Shown piece after piece: positions 43,586-51,926 of a stretch of 64,000 bases of DNA. This DNA is from Acidobacteriota bacterium. GTDB lineage: Bacteria; Acidobacteriota; Terriglobia; Acidiferrales; UBA7541. Every line of letters starts with the position of its first letter. Positions within the stretch are counted from its first letter, which is position 1. The translations under genes were made by a program, and so were the position numbers. The DNA lies in NCBI GenBank assembly GCA_013289585.1, contig JABCZR010000014.1:1-64000 (forward strand). Reading direction: 5' to 3'. The notes under the pieces are model-generated. The model made no database searches. It worked only from the letters and a program-made list of their open reading frames with translations, and was not told the DNA's origin.

Positions 43586-44709
43586 CAGCGGACTCCCGCG
43601 GGAGTCTGCCGGCAGATACTGAGAACGCGTTTTTCTATGGCTGCGTAAATGTCGTCGATACCGAGAACTTGATCCACGGCGCCGGCTTTGATCGCCTCGG
43701 CGGGCATGCCGAAAATAACAGAGGTTGCTTCGTCCTGTGCCAGCACGAAACCGCCTGCGGCCTTGATCGCTTTGGCCCCGTTGGCTCCATCGCTTCCCAT
43801 GCCCGTAAGCACCCCGGCAATACTCAACGCGCCTGCGAAAGCCGCAACGGATTCCATCGTAACGTCAATATTCGGCAGGTAGCCTTCAATGCGGCCCGAC
43901 GATCCATCCAGCTGAATTCGGCCCGAGGGCGTTACGCGAAGGTGTTGTCCGCCTGGGCAGATGTAAAGTGTTCCCGGTTGCAACGTTTCATTGGCTTCGG
44001 CTTCTTTCACTCGAACCTCAGTGAATTCCGCAAGCTGCGCCGCGTACTGCGTCGTGAACGCTGCAGGCATGTGCTGCACAAGGATGACTGCGGCAGGGAA
44101 GTCCCGCGTGAAGCCGGGAGCGATGCGCATCACCGTCGCCGGTCCGCCTGTCGAAGCCGCTAAAACAACGACGGGAAATCTTTGATCGAGCCCGGAAGTC
44201 GCCGCAGGACGTGGGCTGACAGGCACTTGGACACGTGGTTTCGCACTGTTGCCGTCCTGGAGTTTGGAGGCGATTCTCGACGCCGTGCGCACGACGCGCA
44301 CTTTGCAGGCCATGCGAACTTTGCGAAGGAGTTCCTCTTTCACGCTCTGCATGTCCAGGTCGATAGCGCTGGAAGGCTTGCCCACAAATTCAATGGCGCC
44401 CAATTCCAGTGCGCGAAGCGTGCTCGCCGCGCCCTCCTTGGACTCGGAGCTGACCACCACGATCGGACGCGGGTTGGTGGTCATGATTTCAGCCGTCGCC
44501 TGCAGGCCGTCCACATGCGGCATGTTGATGTCCATGGTGATCACGTCGGGCTTCAGCGATTCGGCCAGCGACACCGCCTCACGGCCGTCCTTCGCGTGGC
44601 CAACTACCTGCAATAGGTCATCCGCGTTGAAAATGGTCTCCAACACTTTGCGCATGAAGGCGGAATCGTCCACGATCAGCACGCGAAACTTTTTGTTTGT
44701 CGTCGCCAT
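43585..44709 (-). CDS. cheB: Chemotaxis methylesterase with receiver domain
   Basis: Encodes 374 residues. The receiver has Asp60 in VITMDINMPHVDG. The catalytic domain has the Ser-His-Asp triad: Ser in VLAASTGGPATV, His in VQHMPAAFTTQYA and Asp in GMGSDGANG. It removes methyl groups from receptor glutamates when phosphorylated by CheA. It lies 7 bp after cheA. Confidence 0.96.
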   Translation of the reverse strand: MATTNKKFRVLIVDDSAFMRKVLETIFNADDLLQVVGHAKDGREAVSLAESLKPDVITMDINMPHVDGLQATAEIMTTNPRPIVVVSSESKEGAASTLRALELGAIEFVGKPSSAIDLDMQSVKEELLRKVRMACKVRVVRTASRIASKLQDGNSAKPRVQVPVSPRPAATSGLDQRFPVVVLAASTGGPATVMRIAPGFTRDFPAAVILVQHMPAAFTTQYAAQLAEFTEVRVKEAEANETLQPGTLYICPGGQHLRVTPSGRIQLDGSSGRIEGYLPNIDVTMESVAAFAGALSIAGVLTGMGSDGANGAKAIKAAGGFVLAQDEATSVIFGMPAEAIKAGAVDQVLGIDDIYAAIEKRVLSICRQTPAGVR

Positions 44710-44716
44710 CTCTCTT

Positions 44717-47695
44717 TTACGCCACCGGAACGACCGGGCGGGTCGCTTCCGTTCCTATGAGTTGTTCCACTGCTGCGATCAACTGATCTTCCTGAACTGG
44801 TTTGGTCAAGAACGACGAAGCGCCTTCCTTCATCGCGCGATCGCGATGCTTTGCGCCCGCTCTGGAAGTGACAACCATTACGGGTATCCGGCGTGTCGTC
44901 GGGCTCTGCCGCAACTGCACCATTAATTCGTACCCGGTCATCCGCGGCATCTCGAGGTCGGTGATCACCAGATGACAGCCGTGTTGCGAGACAAGCTCGG
45001 CTGCTTCCAGTCCATCGGCGGCCAGCTTCACGCGGTAACCATTCTTTTCCAGCATGCGGCCCACGAACTTGCGCACGCTGATGGAGTCGTCGGCCACCAC
45101 GATCACGCGCTCTTGCTCGACGCGATCGATGGCTTCCGACGGAATCGTTCCTTTGGCCACCGCGGTTGAGCCCGGCGCAAAAATCCGCGCCGCGCTGGAG
45201 CTCGCCTGCAACGCGCGCCGCTCGTTCGGTTCCGTTGCAACCATGCGGTTCAAATCGATCAACAGAATCAGGCTCCCGTCTGGCGCGATCGTTGTCCCAG
45301 GAAAAAGTTTCACGCGGCGCAAGTATTCACCAAGGTTCTTGATGACGATTTCGTCCTTGCCAATGACTTCTTCCACGACCAGGCCGATTTGCCGGTTTCC
45401 GGCATTGGCGACAACCATCCGAAAGTAGCCGTTGATGGGCTCCAGTGGCGGCAAGCCCAAATAGGTGTCCAAACGAATGACTTCAGTCACCACGTCGCGA
45501 ACCTTGGTGAGCAGCTTTCCACCAACATCTTCGATCTCGTCCGCACGCAAGCGTCGAATCTCCTCGACAACCGCCAGTGGCAGCGCGAAGTTCGTCGTCC
45601 CGCAACGCACAAACAGCGCCGGCGAAATGATCAGTGTGAGAGGCACTTTGAGAGTGAACTTCGTCCCTTGGCCCGTCGTGCTCTGAATATCGATTTCGCC
45701 GTTCAGCGCATTCAGATTCGCGCGCACCACGTCGAGACCTACGCCTCGCCCAGCCAGCTCCGTCTTCACCGGGGCGGTAGTAAAACCAGGGTGGAACAGC
45801 ATTTCGCGAAGGTCGCGTTCCGTCAGGCGATCCGCGGTTTCCGGTGAAACGAGTCCGCGCTCGATGGCGCTCTGCTTCACGCGCTCGTAATCGATTCCCC
45901 GGCCATCGTCTTCCACTTCGATGTAAATATGATTTCCGCGGTGGTAGGCCCGCAGCGTGATATTGCCCATTCCCGGTTTGCCGGCCGCGATGCGGTCATC
46001 GTTGTGCTCGATCCCATGCGCCACGGAATTTCGCACCAAGTGGACGAGCGGGTCGGAAATCTGCTGAATAATATTGTTATCAAGCTCGGTTTCGCTTCCG
46101 GAGAGGTCAAGATCAACCTGCTTGCCGGTGGATTTTGCCGCGTCGCGCACCGCGCGCGACAGCCGCGAATAGAGTGTCCCGATCGGCACCATTCGCGCTG
46201 CCGTGATCTCATCCTGAAGGTGATGAGCCAGCTTCGTGAATTCGTCGATGTCCCCCTCGACGCGCCCGATGAATCCTTCCAGCTGCGACAGCACCTCGTT
46301 CACGTCGGCAGAAATTTCCGCCATAGACCGCGACAAAATGTTGAAGTCGTCGTACCGGTCCATTTCCAGTTCGCTGAACTCCGACCAGATCTCGCCCGCC
46401 GCGGCGCTGGTCAGCATTTTGGGCGTCGCTGCGGGAGTCCAGGGGCCCTGATTCGAACGGCTGTTGCTGATGCGATTGAATTCGTACTTCTCTTGAAACT
46501 CAGCGACTTTTCCTTGCAGCCGCTCTTTCGAAAAACCCAGCGTATCAACCAGCTTTTCCAGCTCTGCAACGCGCCCCACCATCCGCGTTCGGTTAATCAC
46601 CAACTCGCCGACGGTATTCATCATGCGATCGAGCCGCGCGAGCGCGATTCGAACGGACTTGACCGCCGCCGCGGGTGTCGCCGCTTGTTTCCCCGTCTTT
46701 TTCGCAGGCACAATCGCGTGAGATGCGGCTTCTGCCTCGACGCCACCGTGCGAATCGGCCGTTCCGGCCGCTTCGGCCAGAATCTCCGCTTCCTCCGCAT
46801 CCATCGGGGCGAACTCTGCGATGCGCCCCAGCAGGGAATCGACGCCCGTGCGCATTTCAACTTCATCCACCCATTGCCGGTGAAGCGTCTTCTTCAGTAC
46901 GTCAACGGACTCAAGGCACAGGTCCACGACCGCCGGCGATGGTTCGATTTCTCCGTCGCGCAGCCGGCCGATCAGATCCTCGACACGATGCGCAATGCCC
47001 CCGAGACGTTTCAGCCCAACCTGCGCGGCCGAGCCTTTCACCGTATGAATGGCGCGAAAAAGTTTGTTGATCTCTTCTGGATTATTGTTTCCTTCCAGCG
47101 AAATCAAGCAATCACTGACGATTTGCAGGTGCTCTTCCGCTTCCGGCTGGAAGAATTCCAGAATTTCGTCCGGCACTTCGTCATCCGTCGGCAGCGCGTC
47201 AAAATAAGATCCCGTCGCAGCAGCGACCGCATTCTCGTTGGGAATTTCATCTGTAAATCGTCCCCGCGCTTCCGGCTGAGGATAGTTCAACGGAGGTGGT
47301 TCCGTCGGGAATGCGAAACGATACCGTTCTTTAAAAGCCGCGATATCCTCAAGATTCTCTTTGCCGGTGTCGCTAATCTCCAGCAGATCGTTTTCCAGCA
47401 ATGAGATCCCGTCGGACAGAAATTCCGTCAGCGGCCCGTGCAAGTCACTGCCTAGCGGGGCGTTCAGCGAATATTGAAAAACGTGAGCAAGCTTGCTGGC
47501 GATCTCCGAAAAACGCGGAAAACCATAGCTTGCCGAGGTCCCGCCTAGAGTGTGCGCCGCAATGTATAGATGTTCGAGATCCTCGTGCCTCGGCTCGACT
47601 TCCTGAAGCACGCTGACATACTCCCGCAGATACTGCAGGTGCTCCGAGGCTTCCTGGAGGAACATCTCGACGCCTTCGCGGTCCGCAATGCTCAC
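44717..47695 (-). CDS. cheA: Hybrid CheA histidine kinase with two Hpt domains and a receiver
   Basis: Encodes 992 residues starting GTG within the cheR stop (GTGA). Hpt1 has His48 (AAHTLGGTSASYG; the usual Lys after it is Gly) and Hpt2 has His217 (AIHTVKGSAAQVG). A dimerisation domain (about 345-500), the HATPase domain (HLVRNSVAHGIEHNDDR, DDGRGID, GRGVGLDVV), the CheW-like regulatory domain and a C-terminal receiver (VITDLEMPRMTG) follow. More than one Hpt plus a terminal receiver resembles ChpA of type IV pilus systems and not flagellar CheA. No P2-type CheY-docking domain is evident. Confidence 0.95.
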   Translation of the reverse strand: MSIADREGVEMFLQEASEHLQYLREYVSVLQEVEPRHEDLEHLYIAAHTLGGTSASYGFPRFSEIASKLAHVFQYSLNAPLGSDLHGPLTEFLSDGISLLENDLLEISDTGKENLEDIAAFKERYRFAFPTEPPPLNYPQPEARGRFTDEIPNENAVAAATGSYFDALPTDDEVPDEILEFFQPEAEEHLQIVSDCLISLEGNNNPEEINKLFRAIHTVKGSAAQVGLKRLGGIAHRVEDLIGRLRDGEIEPSPAVVDLCLESVDVLKKTLHRQWVDEVEMRTGVDSLLGRIAEFAPMDAEEAEILAEAAGTADSHGGVEAEAASHAIVPAKKTGKQAATPAAAVKSVRIALARLDRMMNTVGELVINRTRMVGRVAELEKLVDTLGFSKERLQGKVAEFQEKYEFNRISNSRSNQGPWTPAATPKMLTSAAAGEIWSEFSELEMDRYDDFNILSRSMAEISADVNEVLSQLEGFIGRVEGDIDEFTKLAHHLQDEITAARMVPIGTLYSRLSRAVRDAAKSTGKQVDLDLSGSETELDNNIIQQISDPLVHLVRNSVAHGIEHNDDRIAAGKPGMGNITLRAYHRGNHIYIEVEDDGRGIDYERVKQSAIERGLVSPETADRLTERDLREMLFHPGFTTAPVKTELAGRGVGLDVVRANLNALNGEIDIQSTTGQGTKFTLKVPLTLIISPALFVRCGTTNFALPLAVVEEIRRLRADEIEDVGGKLLTKVRDVVTEVIRLDTYLGLPPLEPINGYFRMVVANAGNRQIGLVVEEVIGKDEIVIKNLGEYLRRVKLFPGTTIAPDGSLILLIDLNRMVATEPNERRALQASSSAARIFAPGSTAVAKGTIPSEAIDRVEQERVIVVADDSISVRKFVGRMLEKNGYRVKLAADGLEAAELVSQHGCHLVITDLEMPRMTGYELMVQLRQSPTTRRIPVMVVTSRAGAKHRDRAMKEGASSFLTKPVQEDQLIAAVEQLIGTEATRPVVPVA

Positions 47696-48576
47696 GCGCG
47701 CCCCTCCGCCACGAGTTCCGGCTTCTGCAATTCTTCCGCCGTTGGCTTCCGGTAGAGAATGCAGTCATTCAACACGATGGCCTGAAACTTCACCGGCATC
47801 TTCGAGATCGATTCGGAGTGCCCCAGAAAAAGATAGCCGCCTGGCTCCAGCGTGTCGAAAAAGCGCTGCACCAGCGCGCGCCGCCGCTCTTCCGAAAAAT
47901 AGATCAGCACATTCATGCAAAAAATCATGTCCATGCGTCCCACATAAACCGCGGACGCCAAGTTCATCTGCGCAAACGAGACCATTTTCCGCAGCCGTGG
48001 CTTCACGTGATAACCGCCACTCACCTCGGCAAAGTGTGCGCTCAACTGCTTTTCGCTCACGCTCGCGATGCTCCGGCCGGAATAGACGCCTCGCTCCGCC
48101 TGCTTCAAAGCGTGCCGCCCGACGTCGGTCGCCAGAATGTCCACATTCCACGCATCCGCAAAAGAAAGCGAATCCGCGATGGTGATGGCGATCGAATAAG
48201 GCTCTTCGCCCGTCGAACAGCCCGCGCTCCAGATTCGCAAAGTCCGCGGGTTCTTCCAGAACTTCTTGGCATGCAGTTCCGGCAGCACGCGCTTTTCAAA
48301 TGCCTCGTACACCGCGGGGTACCGGAAGAAACTCGTCTCCTGCGTCAGCAGCCGTTCCAGCAGGGCTTCATATTCGATGTTCGACTTGCGAATGGCACGC
48401 AGCAGATCCGTCCCGCGCTCCATCCCTTTCACGCGCAGTTGTTCGAGCACGCGAGTGGAGAAGAATCGTTCGCGCGATTCGTCGAAGCAAATACCCGTCC
48501 GCTCTTCAATTAGCATGCGGATCTCGCTCAACTCGTGTTCGCTCAGCCCTTGCACATGTCCCTGGCGTTCGGTCAT
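47692..48576 (-). CDS. cheR: Chemotaxis receptor methyltransferase
   Basis: Encodes 294 residues. The N-terminal helical domain 'LSEIRMLIEERTGICFDESRERFFSTRVLEQLR' and the SAM domain with 'IWSAGCSTGEEPYSIAITI', 'ILATDVGRHALKQAERGVY' and 'MIFCMNVLIYFSEERRRALVQRFF' are complete. It methylates receptor glutamates. It has no TPR tail. Coupled to cheA by a 4-bp overlap. Confidence 0.96.
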   Translation of the reverse strand: MTERQGHVQGLSEHELSEIRMLIEERTGICFDESRERFFSTRVLEQLRVKGMERGTDLLRAIRKSNIEYEALLERLLTQETSFFRYPAVYEAFEKRVLPELHAKKFWKNPRTLRIWSAGCSTGEEPYSIAITIADSLSFADAWNVDILATDVGRHALKQAERGVYSGRSIASVSEKQLSAHFAEVSGGYHVKPRLRKMVSFAQMNLASAVYVGRMDMIFCMNVLIYFSEERRRALVQRFFDTLEPGGYLFLGHSESISKMPVKFQAIVLNDCILYRKPTAEELQKPELVAEGRA

Positions 48577-48639
48577 CGTTGTCCCGTTGTTTGGGTTTCC
48601 CTCTCATGCCGGCCTTCCGCCGGGGAAGAGAGTCGCTGC

Positions 48640-50076
48640 CTAGCGAGCTGCGCCTGCCGGGACGGGCCGATCGGAATCTTCGCGCGCAGCAGGCGCCGCT
48701 CCCTTGGAGGACGCGCGGAATTGCGCCAGCGCTTCGTTCAACTGATCCGACAGTTTTACGAGCTGGCTCACCGTTGCCACCGTTCCGCGTGTTCCCTGTG
48801 ACGTCTGCCGCGTAATGCTGGAAATAATCTGCATCGCGTGCGCCACGCCTTCCGTTCCGCGCACCTGCTGTTTGGAAGCCAGTGAAATTTCCTGGACGAG
48901 TTCCGCCGATTGACGCACCACGTTTGAAATGGCGTCCAGCGCGCGTCCCGCCTGATCGGCCAGCGTCGCGCCGCCTTCGACTTCCTTCGTCCCTTCTTCC
49001 ATGACCACCACGGCTTCGTTCGTCTCCGCCTGAATGGCCTTGATCAACGCTGCGATGTCTTTCGTCGCGCTGCGGCTGTGTTCCGCCAGTTTGCGGACTT
49101 CGTCGGCAACGACCGCGAAGCCACGTCCCGCTTCTCCCGCGCGCGCCGCTTCGATCGCCGCGTTCAGCGCCAGCAAGTTCGTCTGCTCCGTGATGTCGTT
49201 AATCACGTTGATGATTTCCGAGATTTCCAGTGAGCGGTCGCCCAGAGACTTGATTTTCTTGGCGGTCGCCTGCACCGATGCCCGGATGCGCTGCATGCCT
49301 TCCAGCGTGTCGCGTACGGCGCGGTTGCCCTGTTCCGCCGCATCCAGCGCGCGTCGTGCAGCCTCCGCGCTGGCCTCTGCGTTGTTCGAAACCTGTTTCA
49401 TTGATACCGTCAACTCTTCGACGGCGCTTGACGTGTTGGTGATTTCCTGATCCTGTTGCGTCGCGCCCGCCTGCATTTCGTCGGCAGCCACAAGAATATT
49501 GTTCGAGCAGGCCGTCACTTCCATGGCCGCCTTTCGAACGCGCTCGAGAACCTTCGTGAAATTGTCCAGCATGTAATTGATGGAGTCCGTGACGTTGCCC
49601 AGCGCGTCGTTGGTCACTTTGCCGCGCTGCGCCAGGTCACCGCGTGCCACCTGGTTGATGACGCTGAGTAGCTCGGTGATGCTGCGCTGCAATGCGTCGT
49701 TCGCATCCTGGTTGCTCGTAGCCTTGGAGACGCGCGCCACCGCGCGATTCAAATTGTCGGAAATGTAGCCAAGCTCATCGCTTGACGTCACTTCGATGCG
49801 CGCGCGTGGATCACCTGCGGCGAGCCGTTCAGAGAATTCCGCGAGCGCCTGTACCGGTCCCAGCAGGCCACCGAGCCGCCAAGCCATGACCGCCCAAGTC
49901 GCCAGCGCGATAATGAGGGCGAACAATATCGTTCCCCCCGCGGGCGAGCTGAAGTCAAAAAATGATGCTTCGCCAGCCTTCTTCCCGGCGCTGAAGGCGA
50001 GCCCGAGAACGACGCAGCCGGCCGCTGCGTTCAGCAGGACCAGCAGCCAAATTGTGGAACTCAATCGCGATTTCAT
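48640..50076 (-). CDS. Methyl-accepting chemotaxis protein with minimal periplasmic part
   Basis: Encodes 478 residues from the ATG at 50076, preceded by GGAGGAAGTT. Two membrane helices (about 7-30 and 47-66) are separated by only about 17 residues, so there is no periplasmic sensor domain. A HAMP domain (about 67-120) and a second HAMP-like repeat precede a complete signalling hairpin with '[43 protein letters not shown]'. Signals must come from the membrane, from the cytoplasm or from a partner protein. No C-terminal CheR-docking pentapeptide. Confidence 0.93.
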   Translation of the reverse strand: MKSRLSSTIWLLVLLNAAAGCVVLGLAFSAGKKAGEASFFDFSSPAGGTILFALIIALATWAVMAWRLGGLLGPVQALAEFSERLAAGDPRARIEVTSSDELGYISDNLNRAVARVSKATSNQDANDALQRSITELLSVINQVARGDLAQRGKVTNDALGNVTDSINYMLDNFTKVLERVRKAAMEVTACSNNILVAADEMQAGATQQDQEITNTSSAVEELTVSMKQVSNNAEASAEAARRALDAAEQGNRAVRDTLEGMQRIRASVQATAKKIKSLGDRSLEISEIINVINDITEQTNLLALNAAIEAARAGEAGRGFAVVADEVRKLAEHSRSATKDIAALIKAIQAETNEAVVVMEEGTKEVEGGATLADQAGRALDAISNVVRQSAELVQEISLASKQQVRGTEGVAHAMQIISSITRQTSQGTRGTVATVSQLVKLSDQLNEALAQFRASSKGAAPAAREDSDRPVPAGAAR

Positions 50077-50137
50077 AACTTCCTCCAAATCTCTTCCACG
50101 GAGCCCGCGCCATCAAAGGCCGGCGTCTCCACTAAAT

Positions 50138-50665
50138 TCAAATGCTCGGCCCCGGAAAAACTTCGAGCAGCCGGCGCAGATCGATCACCAGCGCCAGCCG
50201 GTCGTCGTGCCGCAACATTCCGATGCAATGCGGCACATTCTCCGGCGCCTGCTCGAGCAAATCCTCGGTGTTCACCGAATACGTTCCAATGACCTCGTCG
50301 GCCGCAATGCCAATTCGCAGGTCATCGTGGTGGTTCTCGATGCGCAGGGAAGCGACCACTACGTGCTTGGGAAGCAACCCAGGCCGCCTGCCTTCCGTAA
50401 TGGCGATGTCAATCAGGGGCACGATCGCACCGCGCAAATTGAAAATTCCTACCAAGTACGCCGGTCCAAGAGGCAGCTTCGTCAGCAGTGGCCAGTCCAG
50501 CACTTCCTCAACATCCAAAACCGGCAGGCAGAATCGTTCGCGCCCGCTGCGGAAGACGCAGTACTGCGATTCCGGCTGGCGTTCTTCCACGGGGCCCAGG
50601 GCTTCGAGCAAATCCCCCGTATCCGCATCCGCCGGTAGCGGCACCAGATGAAAGTCTTCGCTCAT
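50138..50665 (-). CDS. cheW: CheW-type coupling protein
   Basis: Encodes 175 residues from the ATG at 50665. An acidic 40-residue lead precedes the CheW domain: 'QYCVFRSGRERFCLPVLDVEEVLDWPLLTKLPLGPAYLVGIFNLRGAIVPLIDIAI' and 'IGIAADEVIGTYSVN'. It is the best-conserved CheW of this operon and lies just upstream of the receptor gene, so it probably couples that receptor to CheA. Confidence 0.92.
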   Translation of the reverse strand: MSEDFHLVPLPADADTGDLLEALGPVEERQPESQYCVFRSGRERFCLPVLDVEEVLDWPLLTKLPLGPAYLVGIFNLRGAIVPLIDIAITEGRRPGLLPKHVVVASLRIENHHDDLRIGIAADEVIGTYSVNTEDLLEQAPENVPHCIGMLRHDDRLALVIDLRRLLEVFPGPSI

Positions 50666-50690
50666 CGCCCGTTCATGCTCCCTGCAAGAA

Positions 50691-51053
50691 TCATGCGAAC
50701 CGCCGCACCGCGCGAAGCAGTTCTTCACGCGTAAAAGGCTTCGTCACGTAACCGTCCGCGCCCTGTTGCTGTCCCCAATACTTGTCGCTTGCCGTGTCCT
50801 TCGATGTCACCAGGATCACTGGAATAGTTTTGAAATCGTCGCTGCCCTTCAAATCGCGGCAAACTTGAAATCCATTGCGATTCGGCATCACCACATCCAG
50901 CAGGATCACATTCGGGTGTTCGATGGCGATCGTTTCCTCAACCCTTGTGGGGTCGTTCAGCCCCACCGGCCAGTAGCCTTCTCGTTCCAGCAGGCCAAGC
51001 ATCAACTTGACCTCCGCCGGTGAGTCATCAACGATTAAGACCTTTTTGTGCAC
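50691..51053 (-). CDS. Single-domain response regulator (CheY/PilH-like)
   Basis: Encodes 120 residues from a GTG at 51053 with GGGGAGAG seven bases before it. This gives a standard receiver length. LIVDDSPAEV, phospho-acceptor Asp53 (VILLDVVMPNRNG), LVTSKD and the Lys in TKPFTR are all present. An alternative GTG at 51107 would put the first 18 codons exactly on the sigma-54-like promoter at 51091-51106, so it is rejected. It is the likely diffusible output or phosphate sink of the neighbouring CheA. Confidence 0.88.
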   Translation of the reverse strand: MHKKVLIVDDSPAEVKLMLGLLEREGYWPVGLNDPTRVEETIAIEHPNVILLDVVMPNRNGFQVCRDLKGSDDFKTIPVILVTSKDTASDKYWGQQQGADGYVTKPFTREELLRAVRRFA

Positions 51054-51090
51054 AGCCGTGCTCTCCCCGTACTTGTCCACAGAGCAGAGG

Positions 51091-51106
51091 TGCACGTCAG
51101 CAGCCA
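51091..51106 (-). promoter_or_regulatory. Sigma-54-type promoter before the receiver gene (internal to the operon)
   Basis: Minus strand TGGCTGCTGACGTGCA. It has TGGC-N8-TGCA and the strict GG-N10-GC spacing of sigma-54 promoters (-24 GG at 51105-51104, -12 GC at 51093-51092). The predicted start of transcription is near 51080, 27 nt before the receiver start codon. A GTCTCA-type dyad is upstream at 51224-51238. Confidence 0.55.
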
Positions 51107-51186
51107 CCTTCAGGCTTCTGGAAGCCCTTGTGTCGTTTTAGAATAAACGCTTATTTATGAGTGTGTTGCAGGGATTCAGCGACGAT

Positions 51187-51870
51187 TTAGCGCCGCCTCG
51201 AGGACGTCCCCGTGGTCTCTTCCGTCTCACGTTGAGAAGCATTCTCAGCCTCTTGCATCTCGCTCGCAAGCGATGAGAAACGCTGGATGACTTCGTTGAT
51301 ACGCAGGGCCATGCTGTGGATTGTCTTGATCTGCGCCAGCGATTGTGTGGAGAGCTGTCCGGGTTCCAGAAGCAGCAGTTCGGCGTTCCCCAGCATGGAA
51401 GTCAGCGCGTTATTCACGTTGTGCTTCATGTCCAGCATGTACCGGCCGAGCGTTGCGTGATTTTCGTTCTTGGCGGCGTTTCGTTCTGCCTGGCGCGCCA
51501 GCCTGACGGCTTCCGCTCTGCGCAGCGATTCTCCGGCCACGAGCAAGAGCGTCTGCGCCCAGTCCTCGCGCAAAGGGATATGCACCAATCTCGGATATTT
51601 CGTGCGCAGTTGTCCGTACTCGCGCGTGTCTGCCGGTACGCACAGAATGACCGCGGTCGCGGGATCGAGAGAACGCAAGACGTTCGTCAGCTTCCCCTCG
51701 CTCACGGGTCCTACCACAACGAGATCGCGCGCAGGTGAATCCTGTTCGCGCCAGAGTTCGCTGGTGATAACCGTAATGGCGGGAGCGTTTCGCTCTGTCT
51801 GCCAGCACGCCGTCAGCAGCCGCGCAAATTCCGTGTCATCGGTCAGGATCAGTACGTTTGCGTGTCGCAA
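51187..51870 (-). CDS. Kinase-like protein with DHp helix but no ATPase domain
   Basis: Encodes 227 residues. The N-terminal 120 residues resemble a receiver fold (VLILTDDTEFARLL, ARDLVVVGPVSEG) without the phospho-accepting Asp. The C-terminal part has a His-box helix pair (LGRYMLDMKHNVNNALTSMLGNAELLLLEPGQ) like the HisKA dimerisation/phosphotransfer domain of histidine kinases, but no HATPase domain follows; the protein ends in a charged tail. So it may be a phosphotransfer protein or a decoy partner. It lies between the 494-residue orphan and the CheY-like gene in the same operon. Confidence 0.75.
   Translation of the reverse strand: MRHANVLILTDDTEFARLLTACWQTERNAPAITVITSELWREQDSPARDLVVVGPVSEGKLTNVLRSLDPATAVILCVPADTREYGQLRTKYPRLVHIPLREDWAQTLLLVAGESLRRAEAVRLARQAERNAAKNENHATLGRYMLDMKHNVNNALTSMLGNAELLLLEPGQLSTQSLAQIKTIHSMALRINEVIQRFSSLASEMQEAENASQRETEETTGTSSRRR
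51224..51238. promoter_or_regulatory. GTCTCA-N3-TGAGAA dyad, candidate activator site
   Basis: GTCTCACGTTGAGAA matches the 6-3-6 dyad of the perfect site at 58344-58358 at 11 of 12 arm positions. It lies inside the 3' end of the kinase-like gene, about 150 bp upstream of the transcription start predicted from the sigma-54-like promoter at 51091-51106. Confidence 0.5.
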
Positions 51871-51926
51871 TGAAGAGCCACTCCCCTGAAATGCCCGGCT
51901 GGTTTAAACCGCTCCCAGCGAAATCG

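Noticed and set aside
45929-47404. 491-codon frame on the plus strand
   Set aside because: Antisense to cheA, which shows intact Hpt and ATPase motifs.
51054-51107. N-terminal extension of the receiver gene from GTG 51107
   Set aside because: The extension coincides with the sigma-54-like promoter, and the GTG at 51053 has a good ribosome site and gives a normal receiver length.
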